Shown here in pieces: positions 1-8,859 of a stretch of 64,000 nt of DNA (its first letter is position 1; each line of letters starts with the position of its first letter). Both the position numbers and the translations under genes were made by a program. Origin of the DNA: Pseudomonas sp. JM0905a. GTDB taxonomy: Bacteria > Pseudomonadota > Gammaproteobacteria > Pseudomonadales > Pseudomonadaceae. The stretch is taken from assembly GCF_014700075.1 (NCBI RefSeq), contig NZ_JACXBU010000001.1:186001-250000 (forward strand), read 5' to 3'. The notes under the pieces were generated by a model. The model worked only from the letters and a program-made list of their open reading frames with translations. It made no database searches and had not been told where the DNA came from.

Positions 1-684
1 GGTCGGGCAGGTCGGGTGACGGGTGAATCCGGGGAAGTCGAGCAAACGGCGGCTATTTTGCAGGTATCGCTCGACTTCCTGCGGGGAAAGCCGCTGCATC
101 TGTCGCAAAAGTGCCTTGCGGAAGACCAGCGAGACGCCGGTTTCATCCAGGCGCAGGGGATTGATCAGGCCGGTCAGGGCGCCTTGGGCGAAGCGCAGCA
201 CCTGGCCCTCGGCCAGCAGGTCCAGTCCTTCTTCCAGCATGCGTCGGGCGCCGGGCCGGCCGAAGGCGGTGATCCCAGCCAACAGCAGGCGCGCGCAGCG
301 CTGCGGGTGGCGTACGGCGAACAGTGCCGCCAGGGCCGAGCCGTAGGACAGGCCGATGGGCATCAGCGGTGGCAGGCGGAGCTCTTCGGTGAACGCGGCG
401 ATCAGGTCGGCCAGTTGTTCGAGTGAAAGCTCCGGCGCCAGTTGCAGGTTTGCGCCCTGGCTTGGCAGGTCGAGGAGGATCACCGGGTGGTGGGGCAGCA
501 GTTCCTGCACCTCGGCGCCGAAGGAGCGAAAGCTCTGGAAGGCGCCACCGAGCATCAGGACCGGTTCGCGATTGTCCTCGGCGTGCAGGGAGAAGGCCTG
601 GTAATGGAGGGTCCAGGGGCCGAGCTGGACGACGTGGGGCGCATCGTTCAGGTGCTGTGGGGCGAAGTCGGTCTGGTAACGCAT
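1..684 (-). CDS. Alpha/beta hydrolase, 3' end outside window
   Basis: Reads leftward from ATG at 684 and is still open at base 1, so the C-terminus is missing. The 228 visible residues fit an alpha/beta-hydrolase fold: an oxyanion-type GGAF near residues 46-49, a central DLPSQG turn, and a nucleophile elbow GLSYG at 111-115 with Ser113 as likely nucleophile. The part that would carry the catalytic His is off the edge. The substrate is unknown; the lid-like region after residue 140 recalls RhlA/PhaG-type hydrolases, but only loosely. It is divergent from proA, as in P. aeruginosa, where the neighbour is annotated only as a hydrolase. Confidence 0.85.
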   Translation of the reverse strand, partial: MRYQTDFAPQHLNDAPHVVQLGPWTLHYQAFSLHAEDNREPVLMLGGAFQSFRSFGAEVQELLPHHPVILLDLPSQGANLQLAPELSLEQLADLIAAFTEELRLPPLMPIGLSYGSALAALFAVRHPQRCARLLLAGITAFGRPGARRMLEEGLDLLAEGQVLRFAQGALTGLINPLRLDETGVSLVFRKALLRQMQRLSPQEVERYLQNSRRLLDFPGFTRHPTCPT

Positions 685-741
685 GGCGGGTTCTCCGGCG
701 CCTGGGCGCTTCTTGTTCTTCTGCGACGACTGCAATTGGAA

Positions 742-770
742 GGTAAACAGCGCGGCCACTTTTGTTTACC
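742..770. repeat. Inverted repeat upstream of the hydrolase
   Basis: The arms GGTAAAC (742-748) and GTTTACC (764-770) are perfect complements separated by 15 bp, about two helical turns centre to centre. The repeat sits 58 bp before the hydrolase start, in a position where a dimeric regulator could act. No regulator is identified; its role as an operator is an inference. Confidence 0.4.
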
Positions 771-893
771 CAACCTTCGGGCGGGCGCTGGGGGCGGGTG
801 TCACCGTCCCGTCTGCGGCCCGCCTGGGACTGGGCCTTTGCCGTTACCGGCGGCGCCTGTGGAATGGGCTGTCTACCATCCGCCCGGCGCCGC

Positions 894-922
894 TGGGCGC
901 GGACGAGCGCGGTCGCTATAAT
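894..922 (+). promoter_or_regulatory. Probable sigma-70 promoter of proA operon
   Basis: A perfect TATAAT lies at 917-922, 32 bp before the proA start codon. The matching -35 position (894-899, TGGGCG, 17-bp spacer) is poor, so an activator or only basal strength is likely. The 270-bp gap between the hydrolase and proA holds nothing else I can name apart from the inverted repeat at 742-770. Confidence 0.55.
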
Positions 923-954
923 CAGCCGCTTTCCCTTCGCCAGAACACGAGACC

Positions 955-2220
955 ATGACCGAGTCCGTTCTCGATTACATGACCCGCCTTGGCCGCGCCG
1001 CTCGCGCCGCCTCGCGCGTGGCCGCCCGTGCCAGTACCGCGCAGAAGAACCGCGCCCTGCTGGCTGCCGCCGATGCCCTGGATGCAGCTCGTGCCGAGCT
1101 GACCGCCGCCAACGAGCAGGACCTGGCCAATGGCCGGACCAATGGCCTGGAGCCAGCCATGCTCGATCGCCTGGCGCTGACCCCAGCGCGCATCGACGAC
1201 ATGATCGAGGGCCTGCGTCAGGTCGCCACCCTGCCGGACCCCATCGGCGAAATCCGCGACATGCGCTATCTGCCGTCCGGCATTCAGGTGGGCAAGATGC
1301 GCGTGCCGCTGGGCGTGATCGGCATCATCTATGAGTCGCGGCCGAACGTGACCATCGATGCGGCCAGCCTCTGCCTGAAGTCCGGCAACGCCACCATCCT
1401 GCGTGGCGGCTCCGAGGCCATCCATTCCAACCAGGCCATCGCCGCCTGCATCCAGAAGGGCCTGGCCGACGCCGGTCTGCCCAGCGAATTGGTGCAAGTG
1501 GTGGAAACCACCGACCGCGCCGCCGTGGGTGCGCTGATCAGCATGCCGGAGTATGTGGACGTGATCGTCCCGCGCGGTGGCAAGGGCCTGATCGAGCGCA
1601 TCAGCCGCGAAGCCAAGGTGCCGGTGATCAAGCACCTGGACGGCATCTGCCACGTCTACATCGACGTCGCCGCCGACCTGGACAAGGCGATCCGCGTGGC
1701 CGACAACGCCAAGACCCAGCGTTACGCACCCTGTAACACCATGGAAACCCTGCTGGTGCACGCGGGCATTGCCGCGCGTGTGCTGCCGCCGCTGGCCGCC
1801 ATCTATCGCGACAAGGGCGTAGAGCTGCGCGGCGACGTCGCTACCCGTACCCTGCTGGGCGCCGATGTGCTGGAAGCGACCGAAGAAGACTGGCGCACCG
1901 AGTACAACGCGCCGATTCTCTCGATCCGCATCGTCGACGGCCTGGAGCAGGCCATCGAGCACATCAACACCTACGGCTCGCAGCACACCGACGCCATCAT
2001 CACCGAGAACTTCAGTGATGCCCGGCGTTTTCTCACCGAAGTGGACTCCGCCTCGGTGATGGTCAATGCCTCGACCCGCTTCGCCGATGGCTTCGAATAC
2101 GGCCTGGGTGCGGAGATCGGCATTTCCACCGACAAGCTGCACGCCCGTGGCCCGGTCGGTCTGGAAGGCCTGACCAGCGAGAAGTACGTGGTCTTCGGCG
2201 ACGGTCACGTACGTACCTGA
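955..2220 (+). CDS. proA: Gamma-glutamyl phosphate reductase
   Basis: ProA (421 aa, the usual length) reduces gamma-glutamyl phosphate with NADPH to glutamate-5-semialdehyde, the second step of proline synthesis, in the cytoplasm. The aldehyde-dehydrogenase-type catalytic cysteine is Cys260 in the motif QRYAPCNT. Upstream family blocks such as [13 protein letters not shown] and [12 protein letters not shown] are intact. Its stop codon overlaps the nadD start (TGATG), so it is the first gene of a long co-directional run. The start at 955 follows a perfect -10 box and gives the expected N-terminus. Confidence 0.97.
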   Translation: MTESVLDYMTRLGRAARAASRVAARASTAQKNRALLAAADALDAARAELTAANEQDLANGRTNGLEPAMLDRLALTPARIDDMIEGLRQVATLPDPIGEIRDMRYLPSGIQVGKMRVPLGVIGIIYESRPNVTIDAASLCLKSGNATILRGGSEAIHSNQAIAACIQKGLADAGLPSELVQVVETTDRAAVGALISMPEYVDVIVPRGGKGLIERISREAKVPVIKHLDGICHVYIDVAADLDKAIRVADNAKTQRYAPCNTMETLLVHAGIAARVLPPLAAIYRDKGVELRGDVATRTLLGADVLEATEEDWRTEYNAPILSIRIVDGLEQAIEHINTYGSQHTDAIITENFSDARRFLTEVDSASVMVNASTRFADGFEYGLGAEIGISTDKLHARGPVGLEGLTSEKYVVFGDGHVRT

Positions 2221-2864
2221 TGGGCAAGCGCATCGGCCTCTTCGGCGGCACTTTCGATCCCGTACATATCGGCCACTTGCGGGGTGCCCTCGAGGTGGCC
2301 GAGCAGTTCGGCTTCGATGAGCTGCGCCTGATCCCCAGCGCGCGCCCACCGCACCGCGAAACCCCGCGGGTTTCGGCGGCCCAGCGTCTGGAAATGGTGC
2401 AGTTGGCGGTGGCCGGGGTCGCGCCGCTGGTGGTGGACGATCGCGAACTCAAGCGCGAGCGGCCGTCCTGGACCATCGAAACGCTGGAGTCCCTGCGGAC
2501 CGAGCTGGATGCCGATGACCAGTTGTTCCTGCTGGTCGGCTGGGACGCTTTCTGCGGCCTGCCGAGCTGGCACCGCTGGAGCGAGCTGCTGGACCATTGC
2601 CACATCCTGGTCCTGCAGCGTCCGGATGCCGACAGCGAGGCACCGGAAGACCTGCGCGACCTGTTGGCGGCGCGCAGCGCGGTTGATCCGCAATCGCTGC
2701 AGGGGCCGTCCGGGCAGATTGCTTTCGTCTGGCAGACGCCCCTGGCGATTTCCGCCACTCAGATCCGCCAATTGCTGGGGGAGGGGCGCTCGGTGCGCTT
2801 TCTCGTGCCCGATGCCGTATTGGCCTATATCCATGCGCACGATCTGTACCGTGCGCCGAACTGA
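2220..2864 (+). CDS. nadD: Nicotinate-nucleotide adenylyltransferase
   Basis: NadD (214 aa) joins ATP and nicotinate mononucleotide to make deamido-NAD, the adenylyl step of NAD synthesis. The nucleotidyltransferase signature [11 protein letters not shown] occupies residues 9-19, and the C-terminal ISATQIR substrate motif is present. The ATG shares its A with the proA stop codon, which points to translational coupling. Linkage of nadD to rsfS and rlmH is widely conserved in Proteobacteria. Confidence 0.96.
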   Translation: MGKRIGLFGGTFDPVHIGHLRGALEVAEQFGFDELRLIPSARPPHRETPRVSAAQRLEMVQLAVAGVAPLVVDDRELKRERPSWTIETLESLRTELDADDQLFLLVGWDAFCGLPSWHRWSELLDHCHILVLQRPDADSEAPEDLRDLLAARSAVDPQSLQGPSGQIAFVWQTPLAISATQIRQLLGEGRSVRFLVPDAVLAYIHAHDLYRAPN

Positions 2865-2886
2865 TTCACTGAGGTAGTTGAACCCG

Positions 2887-3240
2887 ATGCAAAACGAAGA
2901 ACTCGTCAAGGTCGCCATCGCGGCCCTGGAAGACCTGAAAGGTCAGGAAATCACCACCATCGACGTACGCGGCAAGACCAGCATCACCGATTTCATGGTG
3001 ATCGCCAGCGGCACCTCCGGCCGTCACGTCAAGTCCCTGGCCGAGAACGTCCTGGAAAAGACCAAGGAACAAGGCGTGCGCGCACTGGGCAGCGAAGGCC
3101 TGGACGGCGGCGAGTGGGCCCTGCTGGACCTGGGCGATGTGGTGGTGCACGTAATGCAGGTCGCCACCCGCCAGTTCTATGACCTGGAGCGCCTGTGGCA
3201 GGGTGCCGAGCAGAGCCGCGCGCACCACAGCCACGAGTAA
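2887..3240 (+). CDS. rsfS: Ribosomal silencing factor RsfS
   Basis: RsfS (117 aa; Iojap/YbeB family) binds ribosomal protein L14 and blocks subunit joining when nutrients are short. The family core [19 protein letters not shown] is at about residues 24-42, and the C-terminal VVHVMQ...FYDLERLW block is present. I prefer ATG 2887 over the in-frame TTG 2878, because the GAGG at 2871-2874 is too close to the TTG and because relatives begin MQ. It lies 22 bp after nadD and 12 bp before rlmH. Confidence 0.94.
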   Translation: MQNEELVKVAIAALEDLKGQEITTIDVRGKTSITDFMVIASGTSGRHVKSLAENVLEKTKEQGVRALGSEGLDGGEWALLDLGDVVVHVMQVATRQFYDLERLWQGAEQSRAHHSHE

Positions 3241-3252
3241 GCGGGGCTTCCC

Positions 3253-3720
3253 TTGCGTCTACGTCTGATCGCCGTTGGTACTCGGATGCCGCGTTGGGTG
3301 GAAGAGGGCTGGCACGAGTACGTCAAGCGCCTGCCTTCCGAGCTCAGCCTGGAACTGGTGGAAATTCCCCTGACCACGCGCGGCAAGAACGCCGACGTGG
3401 CGCGGATGATCCGCCAGGAGGGCGAGGCCATGCTGGCCAAGGTGCAGCCGGGGGAACGCATCGTCACCCTGGAAGTCCAAGGTCGGCCCTGGAGCACCGA
3501 GCAGCTGGCGGCCGAGCTGGACCGCTGGCGCCTGGACTCGCGCACCGTCAACCTCATGGTCGGTGGTCCGGAAGGGCTGGCGCCGGAGGTTTGTGCCCGC
3601 AGCGAGCAGCGCTGGTCGCTGTCGCCTTTGACGCTGCCGCATCCGCTGGTCCGCATCCTCATTGGCGAGCAGATCTACCGCGCCTGGACGGTGTTGTCCG
3701 GTCACCCCTACCACAAGTAA
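3253..3720 (+). CDS. rlmH: 23S rRNA pseudouridine1915 N3-methyltransferase
   Basis: RlmH (155 aa, exact family length) is a SPOUT-fold methyltransferase that uses S-adenosylmethionine to methylate pseudouridine 1915 in helix 69 of 23S rRNA. The cofactor loop [10 protein letters not shown] and the C-terminal motif with [18 protein letters not shown] are intact, as is the terminal HPYHK. It begins at TTG 3253, the only start that gives the full [10 protein letters not shown]-terminus. It is paired with rsfS, as usual. Confidence 0.96.
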   Translation: MRLRLIAVGTRMPRWVEEGWHEYVKRLPSELSLELVEIPLTTRGKNADVARMIRQEGEAMLAKVQPGERIVTLEVQGRPWSTEQLAAELDRWRLDSRTVNLMVGGPEGLAPEVCARSEQRWSLSPLTLPHPLVRILIGEQIYRAWTVLSGHPYHK

Positions 3721-3729
3721 GCCCCGTCC

Positions 3730-5628
3730 ATGCCGCAACCGATTCGCCTCAAAGATCACGAGAAGGACGCCCGTCTGGTACGCCGGCGCGTGATCGTGGG
3801 CGCGGCGGCGGTGTTGATGCTGACCTGCGTGCTGATCGCCCGCCTCTATTACCTGCAGGTGATCCAGTACGACTACCACTCGACCCTGTCCGAGAACAAT
3901 CGCGTCCATGTGCAGCCGATTCCGCCTACCCGTGGGCTGATCTTCGACCGCAATGGTGTGATCATCGCCGACAACCGGCCCAGCTTCAGCCTGAGTGTGA
4001 CCCGTGAGCGCGCTGGCGACTGGGAGCAGACCCTCGACGTGATCGTCGAGGTGTTGCAGCTGACCCCCGATGATCGTGCGTTGTTCGAAAAACGCATGAA
4101 GCAGGGTCGGCGCCCGTTCGAGCCAGTGCCCATCCTCTTCGAGCTGACCGAGGAGCAGATCGCCCGCATCGCGGTGAACCAGTTCCGCCTGCCCGGCGTC
4201 GAGGTGGTGGCGCAGCTGGTGCGCCACTATCCGCAGGGCGCGCATTTTGCCCATTCGGTGGGCTATGTCGGGCGGATCAACGAGAAGGAGCTCAAGCAGC
4301 TCGATCCGGTGAACTACAGCGGCACCCACCACATTGGCAAGACCGGCATCGAGCGCTTCTACGAAGACCAGTTGCACGGTGAGGTGGGTTACGAGGAAGT
4401 CGAGACCAACGCCCGTGGCCGGGTACTGCGTGTGCTCAAGCGCACCGACCCGAAACCCGGCAAGGATCTGGTGCTGACCCTCGATGTGCGTCTGCAAGAG
4501 GCCGCCGAACAGGCACTGGCCGGCCGTCGCGGTGCCATCGTTGCTATCGAGCCCTCCAGCGGTGATGTGCTGGCCATGGTCAGCCAGCCGAGTTTCGACC
4601 CCAACCCCTTCGTCACCGGCATCAGCTTCAAGGCCTATGCCGAGCTGCGCGATTCCATCGACCGGCCGCTGTACAACCGCGTTTTGCGCGGCCTGTATCC
4701 GCCGGGGTCGACCATCAAACCGATGGTGGCCGTGTCCGGCCTGGATTCCGGTGTGGTAACGCCAGCCTCGCGGGTCTTCGATCCCGGCTTCTACCAACTG
4801 CCCAATTACGATCACAAATACCGCAACTGGAACCGTTCCGGTGACGGCTGGGTGAACATGGAAACCGCGATCATGCGGTCAAATGACACCTACTTCTACG
4901 ATCTTGCCCACAAGATGGGCATCGATCGACTTCATGACTACATGAGCCGCTTCGGCTTCGGTCAGCGCGTGGCCCTGGACATGTTCGAGGAGTCCTCCGG
5001 CCTGATGCCGTCTCGCGAGTGGAAGCGCGCGCGCTACCGTCAGGCCTGGTTCCCGGGGGAAACGCTGATCCTCGGTATCGGTCAGGGCTACATGCAGGCC
5101 ACCCCGCTGCAACTCGCTCAGGCGGTTGCGCTCATGGCCAACCGTGGCAAGTGGATTCGTCCGCACCTGGCCAAGACCATCGAAGGGCAGCCGCCGTTGG
5201 ACCCGAACCCGATGCCCGACATCGTCCTGCATGACCCGAAATACTGGGATGCCGGCCGCAACGGCATGGAGCAGGTGGTTCACGGTGCCCGGGGTACGGC
5301 GCACAAGGTCGGTGCGAGCTCTATCTACCGTATCGCCGGCAAGTCCGGTACCGCCCAGGTAGTGGCCATCAAGCAGGGCGAGAAGTACGACCGCTCCAAG
5401 GTGCAGGAGCGCCACCGTGACCATGCCCTGTTCGTTGCCTTCGCCCCGGCGGAAGACCCGAAGATCGCCGTAGCGGTGATGGTGGAGAACGGCGAATCCG
5501 GTTCGGGTGTTGCTGCGCCGGTGGTCAAGCAGGTCATGGATGCCTGGCTGCTCGGTGAAGACGGCCAGCTCAAACCCGAGTTCCGACCGCCGCAGCCGCT
5601 GGCGGAACAGCAGAGTGCCAATCGATGA
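3730..5628 (+). CDS. mrdA: Penicillin-binding protein 2 (elongasome transpeptidase)
   Basis: PBP2 (632 aa; called pbpA in P. aeruginosa) cross-links new peptidoglycan in the rod-elongation complex and works with RodA. An N-terminal membrane anchor lies at about residues 19-40, then the PBP dimerization domain, then the transpeptidase domain with active site STIK (Ser327), SND at 384-386 and KSGT at 538-541. It starts 9 bp after rlmH, and the last 4 bp overlap rodA, so the two partner proteins are made from coupled frames. Confidence 0.96.
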   Translation: MPQPIRLKDHEKDARLVRRRVIVGAAAVLMLTCVLIARLYYLQVIQYDYHSTLSENNRVHVQPIPPTRGLIFDRNGVIIADNRPSFSLSVTRERAGDWEQTLDVIVEVLQLTPDDRALFEKRMKQGRRPFEPVPILFELTEEQIARIAVNQFRLPGVEVVAQLVRHYPQGAHFAHSVGYVGRINEKELKQLDPVNYSGTHHIGKTGIERFYEDQLHGEVGYEEVETNARGRVLRVLKRTDPKPGKDLVLTLDVRLQEAAEQALAGRRGAIVAIEPSSGDVLAMVSQPSFDPNPFVTGISFKAYAELRDSIDRPLYNRVLRGLYPPGSTIKPMVAVSGLDSGVVTPASRVFDPGFYQLPNYDHKYRNWNRSGDGWVNMETAIMRSNDTYFYDLAHKMGIDRLHDYMSRFGFGQRVALDMFEESSGLMPSREWKRARYRQAWFPGETLILGIGQGYMQATPLQLAQAVALMANRGKWIRPHLAKTIEGQPPLDPNPMPDIVLHDPKYWDAGRNGMEQVVHGARGTAHKVGASSIYRIAGKSGTAQVVAIKQGEKYDRSKVQERHRDHALFVAFAPAEDPKIAVAVMVENGESGSGVAAPVVKQVMDAWLLGEDGQLKPEFRPPQPLAEQQSANR

Positions 5629-6770
5629 ACAGCAACTTCGACCGCACCATCTCCCAGGAGGACGTGCTCAAGCGCCGCGCGACGCTGCTGCAGCGTTTGC
5701 ACATCGACGGCTGGCTGCTGCTGATCATCCTGATGCTGGCCGCCGGCAGCCTGTTCGTCCTTTATTCGGCGAGCGGCAGGCACTGGGACCTGTTGATGAA
5801 GCAGGCCAGCTCCTTCGGTCTGGGCATTGGCGCGATGATCGTCATCGCCCAGTTCGAGCCGCGCTTCATGGCGCGCTGGGTGCCGCTCGCCTACGTGGTC
5901 GGGGTGGCGTTGCTGATGGTCGTGGAGATCATGGGCCACACGGCCATGGGCGCGACCCGCTGGATCAATATTCCCGGGGTGATCCGCTTCCAGCCCTCGG
6001 AGTTCATGAAGATCATCATGCCGGCGACCATCGCCTGGTACCTGTCGCGGCACAACCTGCCGCCGAAACTCAAGCACATCGCCATCAGCCTGGTGCTGAT
6101 CCTCGTGCCCTTCGTGCTGATCCTGAAGCAGCCCGACCTCGGCACCGCGCTGCTGATCCTGGCGTCCGGCGCCTTCGTGCTGTTCATGGCCGGCCTGCAG
6201 TGGCGCTGGATCCTCGGTGCGGTGGCGGCCGTCGTGCCTGTGGCGGTAGCCATGTGGTACTTCGTGTTGCACGACTACCAGAAGCAGCGCGTTCTGACTT
6301 TCCTCGACCCGGAAAGCGACCCGCTGGGCACGGGCTGGAACATCATCCAGTCCAAGGCGGCCATCGGTTCGGGCGGGGTATTCGGCAAGGGCTGGCTGCT
6401 GGGCACCCAGTCGCACCTGGATTTTTTGCCCGAAAGCCACACGGACTTTATCATTGCGGTCCTCGGCGAAGAGTTCGGCCTGGTGGGCGCCTGCCTGCTG
6501 CTGTTGGTCTACCTGCTCCTGATCGGCCGCGGCCTGGTGATTACCGCCCAGGCCCAGACCCTGTTCGGCAAGCTGCTGGCGGGCAGTCTGACCATGACCT
6601 TCTTCGTGTACGTGTTCGTCAATATCGGCATGGTCAGTGGGCTCTTGCCGGTCGTGGGGGTACCCCTGCCCTTCATTAGCTACGGCGGAACCCATCTGGT
6701 GACGCTGCTGTCAGGGTTTGGGGTGTTGATGGCGATCCATACCCATCGCAAGTGGATCGCCCAGGTTTGA
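5625..6770 (+). CDS. rodA: Rod-shape SEDS peptidoglycan polymerase RodA
   Basis: RodA (381 aa) is a multi-pass SEDS-family glycosyltransferase that polymerizes lipid II during side-wall growth, with PBP2 as its transpeptidase partner. The hydrophobic segments span residues 25 to 370. Asp274 in SHTDFI matches the catalytic Asp of SEDS enzymes. The terminal block PFISYGGTHLVTLLSGFGVL is typical. ATG 5625 overlaps the end of mrdA (ATGA). Confidence 0.96.
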   Translation: MNSNFDRTISQEDVLKRRATLLQRLHIDGWLLLIILMLAAGSLFVLYSASGRHWDLLMKQASSFGLGIGAMIVIAQFEPRFMARWVPLAYVVGVALLMVVEIMGHTAMGATRWINIPGVIRFQPSEFMKIIMPATIAWYLSRHNLPPKLKHIAISLVLILVPFVLILKQPDLGTALLILASGAFVLFMAGLQWRWILGAVAAVVPVAVAMWYFVLHDYQKQRVLTFLDPESDPLGTGWNIIQSKAAIGSGGVFGKGWLLGTQSHLDFLPESHTDFIIAVLGEEFGLVGACLLLLVYLLLIGRGLVITAQAQTLFGKLLAGSLTMTFFVYVFVNIGMVSGLLPVVGVPLPFISYGGTHLVTLLSGFGVLMAIHTHRKWIAQV

Positions 6771-6784
6771 AACGAGTGAGAGAT

Positions 6785-7795
6785 TTGAAAGCACTGCGCA
6801 CTTGGATGCGGTTGGGTGCCTCTGGGGCTGCCCTGGTCGGACTGCTTGGAGCAGCCGCACCGGCGCTGTCGGGGGATTACGAGGGATCGCCGCAGGTGGC
6901 CGAATTCGTTGCCGAGATGACCCGCGACTACGGCTTCGCCGGCGAACAATTGGTGGATCTGTTCCGCGAGGTGGAGCGCAAGCAGTCCATTCTCGACGCT
7001 ATCTCCCGCCCCGCCGAGCGGGTCAAGCCGTGGAAGGAATACCGGCCGATCTTCATCACGCCGGCACGCATCCAGAAAGGCGTGACCTTCTGGAACCAGC
7101 ACGCCGATGCGCTGGCCCGCGCCGAGAAAGAGTACGGCGTACCGGCCCAGGTGATCGTCGCGATCATCGGTGTCGAGACCTTCTACGGCGGCAATACCGG
7201 CAACTTCCGTGTGATCGATGCTTTGTCCACCCTGGGCTTCGACTACCCGCCGCGCGCCGACTTCTTCCGCAAGCAACTCAAGGAATTCCTCCTGCTGGCC
7301 CGTGAGGAGCAGGTCGATCCGCTGTTGCTCAAGGGCTCCTATGCCGGCGCCATGGGCCTGCCGCAGTTCATGCCGAGCAGCTTCCGCGCCTATGCGGTGG
7401 ATTTCGACGGCGACGGCCACATCGACATCTGGAACAACCCGGTGGATGCCATCGGCAGCGTCGCCAGCTACTTCAAGCGCCACGGTTGGGTGCATGGCGC
7501 TCCGGTGGTCAGTCGTGCCCAGGTTCGCGGTGAACGAATCGACGAAGGGTTGACCCAGGGACTGGACCCGGTGAAGAACGTCGGCGATCTTAGGACGCTG
7601 GGCTGGGCAAGCGGTGACGCGCTGCGCGATGATGTGCCGGTTACGGCCTTCAGGCTGGAGGGTGATGAGGGGGCGGAGTACTGGATGGGATTGCCGAACT
7701 TCTACGTCATTACCCGCTACAATCGCAGCGCGATGTACGCCATGGCCGTGCATCAGCTTTCCGAACTGCTGGTCAACGCAAGGGGCGGGCGTTAA
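6785..7795 (+). CDS. mltB: MltB-family lytic murein transglycosylase (SltB1-like)
   Basis: Cleaves the MurNAc-GlcNAc bond with 1,6-anhydro product formation. The SLT_2 domain holds Glu131 (GVETFYGG) as catalytic acid, the segment LPQFMPSS, and the DFDGDG repeat. TTG 6785 is preferred: it follows GAGAG, avoids overlap with rodA and gives a 336-aa protein with a plausible signal peptide (WMRLGASGAALVGLLG). ATG 6806 is the alternative. I see no lipobox, so it is probably periplasmic and soluble, like P. aeruginosa SltB1, which sits at the same place. rlpA follows 3 bp later. Confidence 0.92.
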   Translation: MKALRTWMRLGASGAALVGLLGAAAPALSGDYEGSPQVAEFVAEMTRDYGFAGEQLVDLFREVERKQSILDAISRPAERVKPWKEYRPIFITPARIQKGVTFWNQHADALARAEKEYGVPAQVIVAIIGVETFYGGNTGNFRVIDALSTLGFDYPPRADFFRKQLKEFLLLAREEQVDPLLLKGSYAGAMGLPQFMPSSFRAYAVDFDGDGHIDIWNNPVDAIGSVASYFKRHGWVHGAPVVSRAQVRGERIDEGLTQGLDPVKNVGDLRTLGWASGDALRDDVPVTAFRLEGDEGAEYWMGLPNFYVITRYNRSAMYAMAVHQLSELLVNARGGR

Positions 7796-7798
7796 CCG

Positions 7799-8803
7799 AT
7801 GCCACAACCGATAAGAGTCGCCGTCTACGGCGCCGTAGCATTGTTGCTGGCCAGCTGCTCGAGCAGCCGCGCGCCGGAACCGATCCAGCCCGGCGGGCCG
7901 ATCTCAGGCCCCGGCGACTACTCGCGTCCGCACAGGGACGGCGCGCCCTGGTGGGATGTCGATGTCTCGCGCATTCCCGATGCCGTACCCATGCCGCACT
8001 ACGGCTCGGTGAAAGCCAACCCCTACACCGTGCTGGGCAAGACCTACTACCCGATGAACGATGCGCGCCGTTACCAGGCGGTGGGCACCGCGTCCTGGTA
8101 TGGCACCAAGTTCCACGGCCAGGCCACCGCCAACGGCGAGGCCTATGACCTCTACGGTATGACTGCCGCGCACAAGACCTTGCCGCTGCCGAGCTACGTC
8201 CGGGTGACCAACCTGGACAACGGCCGTAGCGTGATCCTGCGGGTCAACGACCGTGGCCCGTTCTATTCCGACCGTATCATCGACCTCTCCTTCGCTGCAG
8301 CGAAGAAGCTCGGCTATGCCGAGTCCGGTACCGCCCGCGTCAAGGTAGAGGGTATCGATCCCCATGAGTGGTGGGCGGCCCAGGGCCGTCCGGTGCCCAT
8401 GGTCCTGGCGCAGCCGAAGATGGCCGCCCAGCCGCAATCCAAGCCCCAACCGGTCGCCCAGGTAGCCAGCGCGCCGATCGAACAGTACACCCCGCCGCCG
8501 CAGCAACATGCCGCCGCCGTGCTGCCTGTGCAGATCGACGCAAAAAAAAACGATTCACTCGCAGCGTCTGGCCTGTATCTCCAGGTGGGCGCCTTCGCCA
8601 ATCCGGACGCTGCGGAGCTCCTCAAGGCCAAGCTGAGCGAGACGGTGACTGCCCCGGTCTTCATCAGCTCGGTCGTGCGCAACCAGCAGATACTGCACCG
8701 GGTACGCCTGGGCCCGATCGGAACTCAGGGTGAAGCCCAGCAGGTGCAGAACTCGGTTCGCCTGGCCAATCTCGGCCAACCCACCCTCGTGAAGCCGGAC
8801 TGA
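7799..8803 (+). CDS. rlpA: Septal ring lytic transglycosylase RlpA
   Basis: RlpA (334 aa) is an outer-membrane lipoprotein; in P. aeruginosa the homologue cleaves naked glycan strands at division sites. A lipoprotein signal ends at LASC (Cys20). The double-psi beta-barrel domain covers about residues 95-190 (GTASWYGTKFHGQ...TANGE, VNDRGPF). A proline/glutamine-rich linker follows, then a C-terminal SPOR domain at about 255-334 that would bind denuded septal murein. An A9 run at about 8541-8549 lies in the linker-SPOR junction. The gene starts 3 bp after mltB. Confidence 0.95.
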   Translation: MPQPIRVAVYGAVALLLASCSSSRAPEPIQPGGPISGPGDYSRPHRDGAPWWDVDVSRIPDAVPMPHYGSVKANPYTVLGKTYYPMNDARRYQAVGTASWYGTKFHGQATANGEAYDLYGMTAAHKTLPLPSYVRVTNLDNGRSVILRVNDRGPFYSDRIIDLSFAAAKKLGYAESGTARVKVEGIDPHEWWAAQGRPVPMVLAQPKMAAQPQSKPQPVAQVASAPIEQYTPPPQQHAAAVLPVQIDAKKNDSLAASGLYLQVGAFANPDAAELLKAKLSETVTAPVFISSVVRNQQILHRVRLGPIGTQGEAQQVQNSVRLANLGQPTLVKPD

Positions 8804-8859
8804 CGGCTTCGTTTTTGCCCGCAAGGGCCTGTTAGACCATTAGTTACATAGAGAGACGG

